This document shows positions 23,640-33,909 of a stretch of 64,000 nt of DNA, piece by piece. The stretch's first letter is position 1. Each line of letters opens with the position of its first letter. Source of the stretch: Paraburkholderia sp. FT54 (GTDB taxonomy: Bacteria > Pseudomonadota > Gammaproteobacteria > Burkholderiales > Burkholderiaceae); NCBI RefSeq assembly GCF_031585635.1, contig NZ_CP134195.1, forward strand, positions 248,001-312,000. The letters are read 5' to 3'. The position numbers were made by a program, and so were the translations under genes. The notes under the pieces were generated by a model. It did no database searches and was not told the origin of the DNA. It saw only the letters and a program-made list of their open reading frames with translations.

Positions 23640-24259
23640 TGGAACTTAAGCTCCTGAATGCCAATGGTCAGGAAGGTGCAGGCGTTAGCGCATCGGACGT
23701 CGTGTTCGGCCGCGATTACAACGAAGCCCTGATTCACCAAGTGGTAGTGGCGTATCAAGCGAATGCCCGTAGCGGCAACCGCGCGCAGAAGGACCGTGAG
23801 CAAGTCAAGCACACGACCAAGAAGCCGTGGCGCCAGAAGGGTACGGGCCGCGCTCGTGCCGGTATGTCGTCGAGCCCGCTGTGGCGCGGCGGTGGCCGGA
23901 TCTTCCCGAATTCGCCGGAAGAAAACTTTTCGCACAAGGTCAACAAGAAGATGCATCGCGCAGGTCTCTGCTCGATCTTCTCGCAGCTGGCCCGCGAAGG
24001 CCGCATTTCGGTGGTCGACGAGCTGACGCTCGAAGCGCCGAAGACGAAGCTGCTGGCCGAAAAATTCAAGGCGATGGGTCTCGACTCCGTGCTGGTGATT
24101 ACCGACACGGTTGACGAAAACCTGTACCTCGCGTCGCGCAACCTCGCCCACGTGGCGGTTGTCGAGCCGCGTTACGCCGACCCGCTGTCGCTGATCTACT
24201 TCAAGAAGATCCTGATCACGAAGGCTGCGGTCGCCCAGATCGAGGAGTTGCTGTCATGA
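23639..24259 (+). CDS. rplD: 50S ribosomal protein L4
   Basis: L4 (206 aa) lines the peptide exit tunnel and, in E. coli, represses the S10 operon. The tunnel loop region [14 protein letters not shown] (about 62-75) is intact, with a downstream WRGGGRIF. It overlaps rplC by one base and rplW by four bases, consistent with translational coupling. Whether L4 autoregulates here is unknown, because the promoter lies between rpsJ and rplC. Confidence 0.98.
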   Translation: MELKLLNANGQEGAGVSASDVVFGRDYNEALIHQVVVAYQANARSGNRAQKDREQVKHTTKKPWRQKGTGRARAGMSSSPLWRGGGRIFPNSPEENFSHKVNKKMHRAGLCSIFSQLAREGRISVVDELTLEAPKTKLLAEKFKAMGLDSVLVITDTVDENLYLASRNLAHVAVVEPRYADPLSLIYFKKILITKAAVAQIEELLS

Positions 24260-24570
24260 GCGAGATTCGCAAGAACGATCATCGTTTGATGCAGGTCCTG
24301 CTCGCGCCGGTGATCTCCGAAAAGGCGACGCTGGTGGCCGACAAGAACGAGCAAGTTGTGTTCGAAGTCGCGCCCAATGCCACGAAGCAGGAAGTGAAAG
24401 CTGCAGTCGAGCTGCTGTTCAAGGTGGAAGTCAATTCCGTCAATGTGCTGGTCTCGAAGGGCAAAGCCAAGCGCTTTGGCCGCTTCATGGGCAAGCGCAA
24501 GGACGTGAAGAAAGCGTACGTCTGCCTGAAGCCCGGCCAGGAAATCAACTTTGAAGCGGAGGCCAAGTAA
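24256..24570 (+). CDS. rplW: 50S ribosomal protein L23
   Basis: L23 (104 aa) sits at the tunnel exit and docks trigger factor and SRP. The conserved APVISEKAT (about 17-25) and the loop [20 protein letters not shown] are readable. ATG at 24,256 overlaps the rplD stop as ATGA. rplB follows two bases after the stop. Confidence 0.98.
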   Translation: MSEIRKNDHRLMQVLLAPVISEKATLVADKNEQVVFEVAPNATKQEVKAAVELLFKVEVNSVNVLVSKGKAKRFGRFMGKRKDVKKAYVCLKPGQEINFEAEAK

Positions 24571-24572
24571 TC

Positions 24573-25400
24573 ATGGCAATCGTTAAAGTTAAGCCGACTT
24601 CGCCGGGTCGCCGTGCGATGGTCAAGGTGGTCAACAAGGAACTGCACAAGGGCAAGCCGTACGCACCGCTGCTCGATTCGCAATCCTCGACCGCCGGCCG
24701 TAACAACAACGGTCACATCACCACCCGTCATAAGGGCGGTGGTCACAAGCATCACTATCGCGTCGTCGATTTCCGTCGCAACAAGGACGGTATCGCAGCG
24801 AAGGTCGAACGTCTTGAGTACGACCCGAACCGTAGCGCGAACATCGCGCTGGTTCTGTACGCAGACGGCGAGCGCAAGTACATCATCGCTCCGAAGGGTG
24901 TGACGGTTGGTCAGCAATTGATGTCGGGTTCGGAAGCGCCGATCCGCGCAGGTAACACGCTGCCGATCCGCAACATTCCGGTCGGTACGACGATTCACTG
25001 CATCGAAATGCTGCCGGGCAAGGGCGCGCAAATGGCGCGTTCGGCTGGTACGTCGGCGATGCTGCTGGCTCGTGAAGGCATCTACGCACAGGTCCGCCTG
25101 CGCTCGGGTGAAATCCGCCGCGTTCACGTTGAATGCCGCGCGACGATTGGTGAAGTTGGTAACGAAGAGCATAGCCTCCGTCAAATCGGTAAGGCTGGCG
25201 CGAACCGCTGGCGCGGTATCCGCCCGACGGTGCGTGGCGTTGCAATGAACCCGGTCGATCACCCGCACGGTGGTGGTGAAGGCAAGACGGCTGCAGGTCG
25301 CGATCCGGTGAGCCCGTGGGGCACGCCTGCTAAGGGTTATCGCACCCGCAGCAACAAGCGCACGACGAGCATGATCGTCCAGCGCCGTCACAAGCGTTAA
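24573..25400 (+). CDS. rplB: 50S ribosomal protein L2
   Basis: L2 (275 aa) is a large core protein needed for subunit association and peptidyl-transferase assembly. It has the N-terminus [14 protein letters not shown], the block [15 protein letters not shown] and the C-terminal [12 protein letters not shown] with the conserved His, followed by [12 protein letters not shown]. Length is standard. Downstream rpsS starts after an aaggag RBS. Confidence 0.99.
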   Translation: MAIVKVKPTSPGRRAMVKVVNKELHKGKPYAPLLDSQSSTAGRNNNGHITTRHKGGGHKHHYRVVDFRRNKDGIAAKVERLEYDPNRSANIALVLYADGERKYIIAPKGVTVGQQLMSGSEAPIRAGNTLPIRNIPVGTTIHCIEMLPGKGAQMARSAGTSAMLLAREGIYAQVRLRSGEIRRVHVECRATIGEVGNEEHSLRQIGKAGANRWRGIRPTVRGVAMNPVDHPHGGGEGKTAAGRDPVSPWGTPAKGYRTRSNKRTTSMIVQRRHKR

Positions 25401-25410
25401 GGAGTAGGCA

Positions 25411-25686
25411 ATGGCACGTTCTGTAAAAAAAGGTCCGTTCTGCGACGCCCATTTGCTGAAGAAAGTTGAGGCGGCAGCAGCTTCGCGGGATAAGAAGCCG
25501 ATCAAAACCTGGTCGCGCCGTTCGACGATCCTCCCGGATTTCATCGGTCTGACGATCGCCGTTCATAACGGCCGTCAACACGTTCCGGTGTACATCTCGG
25601 AAAACATGGTCGGCCACAAGCTTGGCGAGTTTGCATTGACCCGTACGTTCAAGGGTCACGCAGCCGACAAGAAGGCTAAGAAATAA
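25411..25686 (+). CDS. rpsS: 30S ribosomal protein S19
   Basis: S19 (91 aa) is in the 30S head beside S13. The start [18 protein letters not shown] and the conserved [23 protein letters not shown] region (about 31-53) identify it. Aaggag lies seven bases upstream of the ATG. It is in normal order between rplB and rplV. Confidence 0.98.
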
Positions 25687-25696
25687 GGGGCTCATG

Positions 25697-26026
25697 ATGG
25701 AAGTGAAAGCAATTCATCGCGGTGCCCGCATCTCGGCGCAGAAAACGCGCCTTGTGGCTGACCAGATCCGCGGTTTGCCGGTCGACAAGGCGCTGAACGT
25801 TCTGACGTTCTCGCCGAAGAAGGCTGCGGGAATCGTGAAAAAGGTCGTGCTGTCGGCGATCGCGAATGCGGAGCATAACGAAGGCGCCGATATCGATGAG
25901 CTCAAGATCACGAGCATCTACATCGACAAGGCTGCGTCGCTCAAGCGTTTTACTGCGCGCGCTAAAGGCCGCGGTAACCGCATCGAGAAGCAATCCTGTC
26001 ACATCACTGTGACGGTCGGGAATTAA
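25697..26026 (+). CDS. rplV: 50S ribosomal protein L22
   Basis: L22 lines the exit tunnel and is a macrolide-resistance locus. Two adjacent ATGs exist; the second (25,697) gives [20 protein letters not shown] and 109 aa, with better spacing from aagggg (25,685-25,690). The tunnel hairpin region near [14 protein letters not shown] (about 85-98) is normal. Using the first ATG would add only one Met. Confidence 0.97.
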   Translation: MEVKAIHRGARISAQKTRLVADQIRGLPVDKALNVLTFSPKKAAGIVKKVVLSAIANAEHNEGADIDELKITSIYIDKAASLKRFTARAKGRGNRIEKQSCHITVTVGN

Positions 26027-26037
26027 GGGGTCATACG

Positions 26038-26844
26038 ATGGGACAGAAAATTCATCCGACTGGCTTCCGTTTGGCCGTCAGCCGCAATTGGGCGTCGCGT
26101 TGGTACGCGAACAACAACAATTTCGCGGCGATGTTGCAGGAAGACATCGGTGTTCGTGAATACCTGAAGAAGAAGCTAAAGAACGCGTCCGTCGGCCGTG
26201 TGGTGATCGAGCGTCCTGCAAAGAACGCCCGCATCACGATTTTCAGCTCGCGTCCGGGTGTCGTGATCGGTAAGAAGGGTGAAGACATTGAACTGCTGAA
26301 GTCCGAGCTGCAAAAGCGCATGGGCGTTCCGGTTCACGTCAACATCGAAGAAATCCGCAAGCCGGAAACCGATGCGCAACTGATCGCGGATTCGATCACG
26401 CAACAGCTCGAGCGCCGGATTATGTTCCGCCGCGCGATGAAGCGTGCGATGCAAAACGCAATGCGTCTGGGTGCTCAAGGCATCAAGATCATGAGCGCTG
26501 GCCGCCTGAACGGTATCGAAATCGCTCGTACGGAATGGTATCGCGAAGGTCGCGTGCCGCTTCATACGCTGCGCGCCGATATCGACTACGCAACTTCGGA
26601 AGCGAAGACGACGTACGGCATCATCGGTGTGAAGGTGTGGGTCTACAAGGGCGACACGCTCGGCCGCAACGACGCACCGGTGGTCGAAGAAGTCGCCGAA
26701 GAAAAGCGTCCGCGCCGTAACGCACGTCCGGGTGGTGATCGCCGTCCGCGTCGCGATGGTGAAGGTGGTGGCCCGGCAGGTGCACGCCGTGGCGCTCCCC
26801 GTCGTGCTGGCGGTGCCGGCGGCGACGGGAAGACTGGAGAATAA
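26038..26844 (+). CDS. rpsC: 30S ribosomal protein S3 with Arg/Gly-rich tail
   Basis: S3 forms the mRNA entry channel and has helicase activity with S4 and S5. The N-terminus [12 protein letters not shown], the KH motif [15 protein letters not shown] (about 76-90) and the C-terminal core are intact. At 268 aa it is about 35 longer than E. coli S3. From about residue 218 the tail is rich in Arg, Gly, Ala and Pro (for example [15 protein letters not shown]) and looks disordered. Such tails are known in Burkholderiales; the role is not established. Confidence 0.97.
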
Positions 26845-26846
26845 CG

Positions 26847-27263
26847 ATGCTGCAACCGAAACGCAGAAAGTATCGCAAAGAGCAGAAGGGTCGTAACACC
26901 GGTATCGCTACCCGCGGCAACGCGGTGTCGTTCGGTGAGTTCGGCCTGAAGGCTATCGGTCGTGGTCGCTTGACCGCGCGCCAGATTGAAGCGGCACGTC
27001 GTGCAATGACGCGTCACATCAAGCGTGGTGGCCGCATCTGGATCCGCATCTTCCCGGACAAGCCGATCTCGCACAAGCCGGCTGAAGTACGTATGGGTAA
27101 CGGTAAAGGTAACCCTGAGTACTACGTCGCAGAGATTCAACCGGGCAAGATGCTGTACGAAATGGACGGCGTAACCGAAGAGCTGGCACGCGAAGCGTTC
27201 CGTCTGGCTGCAGCTAAGCTGCCGCTCAAGACGACGTTTATCGTGCGTCAGCTCGGCGCCTAA
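26847..27263 (+). CDS. rplP: 50S ribosomal protein L16
   Basis: L16 (138 aa) contacts A-site tRNA on the 50S subunit. [15 protein letters not shown] and the conserved [20 protein letters not shown] (about 30-49) are typical, as is [13 protein letters not shown], whose Arg corresponds to the hydroxylated Arg 81 of E. coli. It follows rpsC by two bases and precedes rpmC with a taaggag RBS. Confidence 0.98.
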
Positions 27264-27273
27264 GGAGTAAATG

Positions 27274-27468
27274 ATGAAGGCTTCCGAACTTCACCAGAAA
27301 GATCAGGCCGCGCTCAACAAGGAGCTGTCGGACCTGTTGAAGGCGCAATTCGGCCTGCGCATGCAACTCGCGACCCAGCAGCTCACGAACACGAGCCAGT
27401 TGAAGAAGGTTCGTCGCGACATCGCACGTGTGCGGACCGTCCTGACTGAGAAGGCGAACCAGAAATGA
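27274..27468 (+). CDS. rpmC: 50S ribosomal protein L29
   Basis: L29 (64 aa) is a small helical protein next to L23 at the tunnel exit. Two ATGs are adjacent; the second (27,274) gives [18 protein letters not shown] and fits the aaggag spacing better. The conserved [16 protein letters not shown] helix (about 43-58) is present. Its stop overlaps the rpsQ start by four bases. Confidence 0.95.
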
Positions 27469-27737
27469 ACGATAGCGTAAAAACCTCGCTCAAGCGGACG
27501 CTGGTCGGCAAGGTCGTCAGCAACAAGATGGACAAGACGGTCACCGTGCTGGTTGAGCACCGCGTGAAGCACCCGATCTACGGCAAGTACGTTGTGCGTT
27601 CGAAGAAGTACCACGCGCACGACGATGCGAACACGTACAACGAGGGCGACCTCGTTGAAATCCAGGAAACGCGTCCGATTTCGAAGACGAAAGCTTGGGT
27701 TGTGGCTCGCCTGGTCGAGGCTGCTCGCGTCATCTGA
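27465..27737 (+). CDS. rpsQ: 30S ribosomal protein S17
   Basis: S17 (90 aa) is an early-assembling OB-fold protein of the 30S body. The signature [19 protein letters not shown] (about 12-30) and the [13 protein letters not shown] strand are clear. It overlaps rpmC by four bases as ATGA. After its stop a 290-nt gap holds the next promoter, so rpsQ probably ends the S10 transcription unit. Confidence 0.98.
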
Positions 27738-27781
27738 CGCCGCAAAGTTGCAGAAGTAATTGAAATCGCAGTAAGTTTCGC

Positions 27782-27818
27782 TTGCAAGACCGAGATTATT
27801 TGTTATACTCTCGGTCTT
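27782..27818 (+). promoter_or_regulatory. Promoter embedded in an inverted repeat before rplN
   Basis: TTGCAA (27,782-27,787), 16-bp spacer, TATACT (27,804-27,809). A perfect 10-bp inverted repeat (aagaccgaga 27,786-27,795, tctcggtctt 27,809-27,818) brackets the -10. The design matches the module before rplC but the sequence is different. The following leader of about 210 nt (to 28,027) has GC-rich segments and no gene. It probably drives the spc operon. Confidence 0.75.
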
Positions 27819-28027
27819 CCCTCTTTTATGGGAGCCCCGTCGCGGGCGAAGTTGGTGGGGGAAGCGGAGCGGGCGCCAGTCTGTTCCGTAGGATTCACCG
27901 GATTGCGATGGCGGGTTTCGTTTGCCGTCGCTGCTGTTCATACCCAAGCAGCCGATTGGCTGACGGGACCAAGACTGACCGGGTACGCCATGGTGGTGTG
28001 ACCGGATTAAGTTGGGAAAGATAAACC

Positions 28028-28396
28028 ATGATCCAGACCGAAACTCGGCTTGAAGTGGCCGACAACACGGGTGCGCGTGAAGTCATGTGCATCAAGGTGC
28101 TCGGCGGCTCGAAGCGTCGTTATGCCAGCATTGGCGACATCATCAAGGTGACCGTCAAAGAAGCAACGCCGCGCGGGCGCGTGAAGAAAGGCGAAATTTA
28201 CAACGCCGTGGTGGTTCGCACCGCCAAGGGCGTGCGCCGTCAGGACGGCTCGCTGATCAAGTTCGATGGCAACGCCGCTGTGTTGTTGAATGCCAAGCTC
28301 GAACCTATTGGCACCCGTATTTTCGGGCCTGTCACGCGCGAGTTGCGCAGCGAACGATTCATGAAGATCGTTTCGTTGGCACCTGAAGTGCTGTAA
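28028..28396 (+). CDS. rplN: 50S ribosomal protein L14
   Basis: L14 (122 aa) forms part of an intersubunit bridge. [27 protein letters not shown] and the motif [11 protein letters not shown] are standard, as is the C-terminal IVSLAPEVL. It is the first gene of the spc-type operon and lies behind a long leader and its own promoter. Confidence 0.98.
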   Translation: MIQTETRLEVADNTGAREVMCIKVLGGSKRRYASIGDIIKVTVKEATPRGRVKKGEIYNAVVVRTAKGVRRQDGSLIKFDGNAAVLLNAKLEPIGTRIFGPVTRELRSERFMKIVSLAPEVL

Positions 28397-28405
28397 GGAG
28401 TCGCG

Positions 28406-28714
28406 ATGAACAAGATTCGCAAAGGTGACGAAGTTATCGTCATCACCGGCAAAGATAAAGGCAAGCGCGGCGTCGTGCTGTCCGTTGGCGAAGGCAAAGT
28501 GACTGTCGAGGGTATCAACCTCGTTAAGAAACACGTCAAGCCGAACCCGATGAAGGGTACGACGGGCGGTGTGGAAGCCAAGACGATGCCGCTGCAAATT
28601 TCGAACGTCGCATTGGTCGACGCGAATGGCAAGGCGTCGCGTGTAGGCATCAAGGTCGAAGGAGACAAGAAAGTTCGTTTCCTTAAGACGACCGGTGCCG
28701 AGCTGAGCGCCTGA
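28406..28714 (+). CDS. rplX: 50S ribosomal protein L24
   Basis: L24 (102 aa) is an assembly initiator of the 50S subunit. It has an N-terminal KOW motif ([20 protein letters not shown], about 6-25) and the conserved [15 protein letters not shown] stretch (about 33-47). A taaggag RBS precedes the ATG nine bases after rplN. Confidence 0.98.
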   Translation: MNKIRKGDEVIVITGKDKGKRGVVLSVGEGKVTVEGINLVKKHVKPNPMKGTTGGVEAKTMPLQISNVALVDANGKASRVGIKVEGDKKVRFLKTTGAELSA

Positions 28715-28731
28715 CGCTGCGGAGTAAAAAA

Positions 28732-29271
28732 ATGGCTCGTTTGCAAGAGTTTTACAAAGAGAAGGTTGTACCCGGCCTCATCGAGAAGTTCGGTTACAAG
28801 TCCGTGATGGAAGTGCCGCGCATCACCAAGATCACCCTGAACATGGGCCTTGGCGAAGCGGTTGCTGACAAGAAGATCATCGAAAACGCCGTTGGCGACC
28901 TGACGAAGATCGCAGGCCAGAAGCCGGTGATCACGAAGGCACGCAAGGCAATCGCTGGCTTCAAGATCCGTCAAGGCTATCCGATCGGTGCAATGGTCAC
29001 GTTGCGTGGTCAGGCAATGTACGAATTTCTGGACCGTTTCGTGACGGTCGCGCTCCCGCGTGTGCGTGACTTCCGTGGCGTGTCAGGTCGTGCGTTCGAT
29101 GGTCGCGGCAACTACAACATCGGTGTGAAAGAGCAGATCATTTTCCCCGAAATCGACTACGACAAGATCGACGCACTGCGTGGGCTGAACATCAGCATCA
29201 CGACGACTGCGAAGACTGACGACGAAGCAAAGGCTCTGCTCGCCAGCTTCAAGTTCCCGTTCAGAAACTGA
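28732..29271 (+). CDS. rplE: 50S ribosomal protein L5
   Basis: L5 (179 aa) binds 5S rRNA and contacts P-site tRNA. Conserved blocks are the [15 protein letters not shown] (about 24-38), [15 protein letters not shown] and the C-terminal [10 protein letters not shown] near 139-148. The RBS is cggag at 28,720. It is standard length and directly precedes rpsN. Confidence 0.98.
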   Translation: MARLQEFYKEKVVPGLIEKFGYKSVMEVPRITKITLNMGLGEAVADKKIIENAVGDLTKIAGQKPVITKARKAIAGFKIRQGYPIGAMVTLRGQAMYEFLDRFVTVALPRVRDFRGVSGRAFDGRGNYNIGVKEQIIFPEIDYDKIDALRGLNISITTTAKTDDEAKALLASFKFPFRN

Positions 29272-29278
29272 GGTTACC

Positions 29279-29584
29279 GTGGCTAAACTGGCACTGATCG
29301 AACGTGAAAAGAAGCGTGCTCGCCTGGCCGCTAAGTACGCTCCCAAGCGTGCTGAGCTGAAAGCGATTATCGGCGATATGAGCAAGTCGGACGAAGAGCA
29401 TTACGCAGCACGTCTGGAACTGCAACAACTGCCGCGCAACTCTAACCCGACCCGTAAGCGCAATCGTTGCGCAATTACCGGTCGCCCGCGTGGCACGTTC
29501 CGTAAATTCGGGCTGGCGCGTAACAAGATTCGCGAAATCGCGTTCCGCGGCGAGATCCCTGGCCTGACCAAGGCGAGCTGGTAA
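29279..29584 (+). CDS. rpsN: 30S ribosomal protein S14, zinc-free form
   Basis: S14 (101 aa) belongs to the 30S head. Start is GTG at 29,279 after gaggttacc. The C-terminal block [17 protein letters not shown] (about 61-77) has one Cys rather than the CxxC pairs of the short zinc-binding form, so this is the long, zinc-independent type. The stop is followed by rpsH with a taggagaaacg RBS. Confidence 0.97.
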   Translation: MAKLALIEREKKRARLAAKYAPKRAELKAIIGDMSKSDEEHYAARLELQQLPRNSNPTRKRNRCAITGRPRGTFRKFGLARNKIREIAFRGEIPGLTKASW

Positions 29585-29598
29585 TAGGAGAAACGTAA

Positions 29599-29994
29599 AT
29601 GAGCATGAGTGATCCTATCGCCGATATGCTGACTCGCATCCGCAATGCGCAGATGGTTGAGAAAGTCTCGGTGACTATGCCCTCGTCGAAAGTCAAGGTT
29701 GCGATTGCGCAGGTCCTGAAGGACGAAGGCTATATCGATGATTTCGCAGTGAAGTCCGAAGGTGCGAAGTCTGAATTGAACATCGTGTTGAAGTACTACG
29801 CTGGCCGTCCGGTTATCGAACGCATTGAACGCGTTTCGAAGCCTGGTCTGCGTGTGTACCGCGGCCGTAACGACATCCCTGTGGTCATGAATGGCCTCGG
29901 CGTGGCAATCGTGTCGACGCCGAAGGGCGTGATGACGGACCGCAAGGCGCGCGCAACGGGCGTTGGCGGCGAAGTCATCTGCTACGTCGCTTAA
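29599..29994 (+). CDS. rpsH: 30S ribosomal protein S8
   Basis: S8 (131 aa) binds the central domain of 16S rRNA and represses the spc operon in E. coli. [18 protein letters not shown] and the C-terminal [20 protein letters not shown] are characteristic. A second ATG two codons in (29,605) would also fit, but the first has better spacing from aggagaaac. Confidence 0.97.
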
Positions 29995-30012
29995 GGCCGA
30001 AAGGAGAGAAAC

Positions 30013-30543
30013 ATGTCTCGAGTAGGTAAAAGCCCGGTCGCGCTGCAAGGCGCAGAAGTGGCCCTGAGCGACGATCGCATTACCGTCAAGGGCCCGCTGG
30101 GTACGATTACGCAGGCGGCGAACCGCCTCGTGAAAGTGGTGAACGACAACGGCACGTTAAATTTCGAGCCGGTTGACGAAAGCCGCGAAGCGAATGCGAT
30201 GTCGGGCACGATGCGCGCACTGGTTGCGAACATGGTGAACGGCGTGACGAAGGGTTTCGAGCGCAAGCTGACGCTGGTTGGCGTTGGTTACCGCGCACAA
30301 GCGCAAGGCGACAAGCTGAATCTGTCGCTGGGTTTCTCGCACCCCGTGGTGCACCAGATGCCGGAAGGCGTCAAGGCTGAAACCCCGACGCAAACCGAAA
30401 TCGTGATCAAGGGGATCAATAAGCAACAAGTTGGCCAGGTCGCTGCAGAAGTGCGCGGCTATCGCCCGCCGGAGCCCTACAAGGGCAAGGGTGTGCGTTA
30501 CGCCAATGAGGTTGTGATCCTCAAAGAAACGAAGAAGAAGTAA
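30013..30543 (+). CDS. rplF: 50S ribosomal protein L6
   Basis: L6 (176 aa) lies near the factor-binding site and the sarcin-ricin loop. The N-terminus [12 protein letters not shown] and the C-terminal [19 protein letters not shown] (about 149-167) identify it. The RBS is aaaggagag. It is in normal order between rpsH and rplR. Confidence 0.98.
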   Translation: MSRVGKSPVALQGAEVALSDDRITVKGPLGTITQAANRLVKVVNDNGTLNFEPVDESREANAMSGTMRALVANMVNGVTKGFERKLTLVGVGYRAQAQGDKLNLSLGFSHPVVHQMPEGVKAETPTQTEIVIKGINKQQVGQVAAEVRGYRPPEPYKGKGVRYANEVVILKETKKK

Positions 30544-30555
30544 GGGTGCGCAATC

Positions 30556-30921
30556 ATGGATAAGACTCAATCTCGCCTGCGCCGCGCTCGTCAGACGCGT
30601 ATCAAGATCGCTGAGCTGCAGGTCGCGCGTCTCGCCGTGCATCGCACGAACACGCACATCTATGCGCAAGTGTTCTCGCCGTGCGGCACCAAGGTGCTCG
30701 CCAGCGCGTCGACGCTCGAGGCCGAAGTGCGTGCGCAACTGGCTGATCAGACCGGCAAGGGCGGCAACGTCGCTGCTGCTACCCTGATCGGTAAGCGCAT
30801 CGCAGAAAAGGCTAAGGCTGCCGGCATCGAATCCGTCGCCTTCGACCGTTCGGGTTTCCGTTACCACGGCCGCGTGAAAGCGCTGGCTGATGCGGCGCGC
30901 GAAGCCGGACTCAAGTTCTAA
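30556..30921 (+). CDS. rplR: 50S ribosomal protein L18
   Basis: L18 (121 aa) is one of three 5S rRNA-binding proteins. The [12 protein letters not shown] start and the [18 protein letters not shown] strand (about 26-43) are typical, and the C-terminal [24 protein letters not shown] is the family signature. It follows rplF by 12 bases. Confidence 0.98.
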   Translation: MDKTQSRLRRARQTRIKIAELQVARLAVHRTNTHIYAQVFSPCGTKVLASASTLEAEVRAQLADQTGKGGNVAAATLIGKRIAEKAKAAGIESVAFDRSGFRYHGRVKALADAAREAGLKF

Positions 30922-30935
30922 GGGAAGAATTCGTC

Positions 30936-31454
30936 ATGGCAAAGATGCAAGCGAAAGTTCAGGCTGACGAACGCGACGACGGCCTTCGTGAAAAAATGAT
31001 TTCGGTCAACCGCGTGACCAAGGTCGTGAAGGGTGGCCGGATTCTCGGTTTTGCCGCACTGACCGTGGTTGGCGACGGCGATGGCCGCGTCGGTATGGGC
31101 AAGGGCAAGGCAAAGGAAGTGCCGGTCGCTGTTCAGAAGGCGATGGAACAGGCTCGCCGCAACATGTTCAAGGTGCCGCTCAAGAACGGTACCCTGCAAC
31201 ACGAAGTGCACGGTAAGCACGGCGCATCGATGGTCCTCCTGGCTCCGGCCAAGGACGGTACCGGTGTGATCGCCGGTGGTCCGATGCGCGCAGTGTTCGA
31301 CGTGATGGGCGTGCAGAACGTTGTGGCCAAGAGCCACGGTTCGACGAACCCGTACAACCTCGTTCGTGCAACGCTCGACGGTCTGCGCAAGCAGTCCACG
31401 CCGGGCGACATCGCAGCGAAGCGCGGCAAGTCCGTCGAAGATATTCTGGGCTAA
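30936..31454 (+). CDS. rpsE: 30S ribosomal protein S5
   Basis: S5 (172 aa) acts in decoding fidelity and mRNA unwinding at the entry channel. The N-terminal double-stranded-RNA-binding-like domain contains [20 protein letters not shown] (about 22-41), including the loop where spectinomycin-resistance changes fall in E. coli. The C-terminal domain with [19 protein letters not shown] is intact. Confidence 0.98.
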   Translation: MAKMQAKVQADERDDGLREKMISVNRVTKVVKGGRILGFAALTVVGDGDGRVGMGKGKAKEVPVAVQKAMEQARRNMFKVPLKNGTLQHEVHGKHGASMVLLAPAKDGTGVIAGGPMRAVFDVMGVQNVVAKSHGSTNPYNLVRATLDGLRKQSTPGDIAAKRGKSVEDILG

Positions 31455-31464
31455 GGTGGACACC

Positions 31465-31647
31465 ATGTCTGATAAAACTGTCAAGGTCCAGCTCGTCAAG
31501 AGCCTGATCGGCACCCGTGAAACGCACCGTGCAACGGTGCGTGGCTTGGGCCTGCGCCGACTCAACTCGGTTAGCGAGTTGCAGGACACGCCGGCTGTGC
31601 GCGGCATGATCAACAAGGTTTCGTACCTCGTTAAGGTCATCAGCTAA
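31465..31647 (+). CDS. rpmD: 50S ribosomal protein L30
   Basis: L30 (60 aa) is a small globular 50S protein. The ATG at 31,465 gives [21 protein letters not shown], with taaggtgg upstream. A longer in-frame reading from 31,321 lies inside rpsE and is not real. The motif [12 protein letters not shown] (about 24-35) is conserved. It is in normal order between rpsE and rplO. Confidence 0.97.
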   Translation: MSDKTVKVQLVKSLIGTRETHRATVRGLGLRRLNSVSELQDTPAVRGMINKVSYLVKVIS

Positions 31648-31676
31648 GCGGCTGACCAGGACTCAAGGAGTTGATA

Positions 31677-32111
31677 ATGGAATTGAATAACCTGAAGCCG
31701 GCTGAAGGTTCGAAGCACGCTAAGCGTCGCGTCGGCCGTGGCATCGGCTCCGGTCTGGGCAAGACGGCTGGCCGTGGTCACAAGGGTCAGAAGTCGCGTT
31801 CGGGCGGCTTTCACAAGGTTGGCTTCGAAGGCGGTCAAATGCCGCTGCAACGTCGCCTGCCGAAGCGTGGCTTCACCTCGCTGACGAAGGAATTTGTCGG
31901 TGAAGTGCGTCTCTCGGATCTGGAAAAGCTGCCGGTCGACGAAATCGATCTGCTGGCTTTGAAGCAAGCCGGCCTGGTCGGTGAGCTGATCAAGAGCGCC
32001 AAGATCATCGCGACGGGCGAGCTCAAGCGCAAGGTCGTTGTGAAGGGTCTGGGTGCGACGAAGGGTGCGCGCGCTGCTATCGAAGCAGCCGGCGGCTCTT
32101 TTGCCGAGTAA
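31677..32111 (+). CDS. rplO: 50S ribosomal protein L15
   Basis: L15 (144 aa) is a late-assembly 50S protein with a glycine- and arginine-rich N-terminal extension ([21 protein letters not shown], about 19-38). The start at 31,677 gives [15 protein letters not shown], with aaggag at 31,665-31,670. The C-terminal domain ends in [11 protein letters not shown], typical of the family. Confidence 0.97.
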   Translation: MELNNLKPAEGSKHAKRRVGRGIGSGLGKTAGRGHKGQKSRSGGFHKVGFEGGQMPLQRRLPKRGFTSLTKEFVGEVRLSDLEKLPVDEIDLLALKQAGLVGELIKSAKIIATGELKRKVVVKGLGATKGARAAIEAAGGSFAE

Positions 32112-32157
32112 CGTGCAAGTTATTTGCCGTCACTAGCATTTGCATCGGAGAAGGTAC

Positions 32158-33504
32158 TTGGCTAACAGCCCGAGTCTCGCAAAACCCGGTCGCAGCGCGG
32201 CGAAGTTCGGCGATCTGCGTCGGCGGGCAGTGTTCCTGCTGCTGGCGTTGATCGTCTATCGTATCGGCGCGCATATTCCGGTGCCGGGTATTGACCCGGA
32301 CCAGCTGGCAAAGTTGTTCCAAAGCCAGTCGGGCGGCATCCTTGGCATGTTCAACATGTTCTCGGGTGGCGCACTTTCGCGGTTCACGATTTTTGCGCTG
32401 GGGATCATGCCGTATATTTCGGCGTCGATCATCATGCAGTTGCTGGCGATTGTTTCGCCGCAGCTCGAAGCGCTGAAAAAGGAAGGGCAGGCGGGTCAAC
32501 GGAAGATTACGCAGTACACGCGTATCTTCACGGTCCTGCTGGCGACATTCCAGGCGTTCGGCATTGCCGTCGCGTTGGAAAATCAGCCTGGCCTGGTGAT
32601 CGATCCGGGGATGGTTTTTCGGTTGACGACGGTCGTGACGCTGGTGACCGGCACGATGTTCCTGATGTGGCTGGGTGAGCAGATCACGGAGCGCGGGCTT
32701 GGCAACGGTATCTCGATCATTATTTTCGGCGGGATTGCAGCGGGTTTCCCGAATGCGATCGGTGGTCTTGTCTCACTGGTGCAAACTGGTTCGATGAGCC
32801 CGATATCCGCGATTATCGTCGTCGCGCTGATTGCTGCTGTGACGTATCTGGTGGTGTTCATTGAACGCGGCCAGCGCAAGATTCTTGTGAACTACGCAAA
32901 GCGGCAAGTCGGTAACAAGATTTACGGCGGTCAGTCTTCGCATCTGCCGCTAAAGTTGAACATGTCGGGCGTGATTCCGCCGATCTTTGCATCGTCGATC
33001 ATTCTCTTCCCGGCAACCATCCTGAACTGGTTTAGTTCGGGGTCGCGTACCAGCTGGTTCGCAGACACGTTGCACAACGTGGCCGAAGCCCTCAAGCCCG
33101 GTCAGCCCGTGTACGTGTTGCTGTATGCGTTGGCGATCGTTTTCTTCTGTTTCTTCTACACCGCACTGGTGTTCAACAGCAGAGAGACGGCCGACAACCT
33201 GAAAAAGAGTGGCGCTTTCGTCCCAGGCATCCGCCCGGGCGATCAAACGGCGCGATACATCGACCGTATCCTCACGCGTCTGACGCTGGCCGGTGCGATC
33301 TACATCGTGTTTGTTTGTCTGCTGCCCGAGTTTCTGGTGCTGCGCTGGAACGTGCCGTTTTATTTTGGTGGAACGTCGCTGCTGATCATTGTCGTCGTCA
33401 CAATGGATTTCATGGCGCAGGTGCAGTCGTACGTTATGTCGCAACAGTATGAATCGCTGCTGAAGAAAGCTAATTTCAAAGGCGGCGGCGTCCCGATGCG
33501 TTGA
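32158..33504 (+). CDS. secY: Preprotein translocase subunit SecY
   Basis: SecY (448 aa) is the protein-conducting channel of the inner membrane, with SecE (3,331) and SecG. The start is TTG at 32,158, giving [13 protein letters not shown], after the strong ggagaaggt at 32,147-32,155. An ATG at 32,140 would add six unconserved residues and has no RBS. Ten membrane helices are visible, with the plug-region [20 protein letters not shown] (about 65-84). RNA polymerase and ribosomal genes surround it, as in other bacteria. Confidence 0.96.
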   Translation: MANSPSLAKPGRSAAKFGDLRRRAVFLLLALIVYRIGAHIPVPGIDPDQLAKLFQSQSGGILGMFNMFSGGALSRFTIFALGIMPYISASIIMQLLAIVSPQLEALKKEGQAGQRKITQYTRIFTVLLATFQAFGIAVALENQPGLVIDPGMVFRLTTVVTLVTGTMFLMWLGEQITERGLGNGISIIIFGGIAAGFPNAIGGLVSLVQTGSMSPISAIIVVALIAAVTYLVVFIERGQRKILVNYAKRQVGNKIYGGQSSHLPLKLNMSGVIPPIFASSIILFPATILNWFSSGSRTSWFADTLHNVAEALKPGQPVYVLLYALAIVFFCFFYTALVFNSRETADNLKKSGAFVPGIRPGDQTARYIDRILTRLTLAGAIYIVFVCLLPEFLVLRWNVPFYFGGTSLLIIVVVTMDFMAQVQSYVMSQQYESLLKKANFKGGGVPMR

Positions 33505-33512
33505 AAGGACTT

Positions 33513-33731
33513 ATGGCCAAAGACGATGTTATCCAGATGCAGGGTGAAGTCATCGAAAACCTGCCTAACGCTACCTTCAGGGTGAAGCTGGAAAACGGCC
33601 ATGTCGTATTGGGACACATATCCGGGAAGATGCGGATGCACTACATCCGAATCTTGCCGGGCGACAAGGTGACGGTTGAATTGACGCCTTACGATCTGTC
33701 GCGTGCGCGGATCGTGTTCCGGGCGAAGTGA
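33513..33731 (+). CDS. infA: Translation initiation factor IF-1
   Basis: IF-1 (72 aa) blocks the A site during initiation. It is an S1-like OB fold: [20 protein letters not shown] at the start and [21 protein letters not shown] (about 44-64). The ATG at 33,513 is chosen over 33,501 because the latter overlaps secY and adds MKGL. It lies after secY, the common betaproteobacterial location. Confidence 0.97.
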   Translation: MAKDDVIQMQGEVIENLPNATFRVKLENGHVVLGHISGKMRMHYIRILPGDKVTVELTPYDLSRARIVFRAK

Positions 33732-33751
33732 TTTGAAAAAAGGGTAATATC

Positions 33752-33868
33752 ATGAAAGTGATGGCATCGGTTAAGCGCATTTGCCGCAATTGCAAGATCA
33801 TCAAGCGCAAAGGCGTTGTGCGCGTGATTTGCAGCTCTGATCCGCGCCACAAACAGCGTCAAGGCTGA
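33752..33868 (+). CDS. rpmJ: 50S ribosomal protein L36
   Basis: L36 is the smallest ribosomal protein, 38 aa here ([15 protein letters not shown]...RHKQRQG). The zinc ligands are Cys 11, Cys 14, Cys 27 and His 33 by position, so this is the zinc-containing form. An agggtaat RBS lies eight bases upstream. It fits between infA and rpsM. Confidence 0.95.
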
Positions 33869-33909
33869 ACGCCGCGCTTTTGCTTGCGCTTTTTGTTTGA
33901 GGAAAAACA

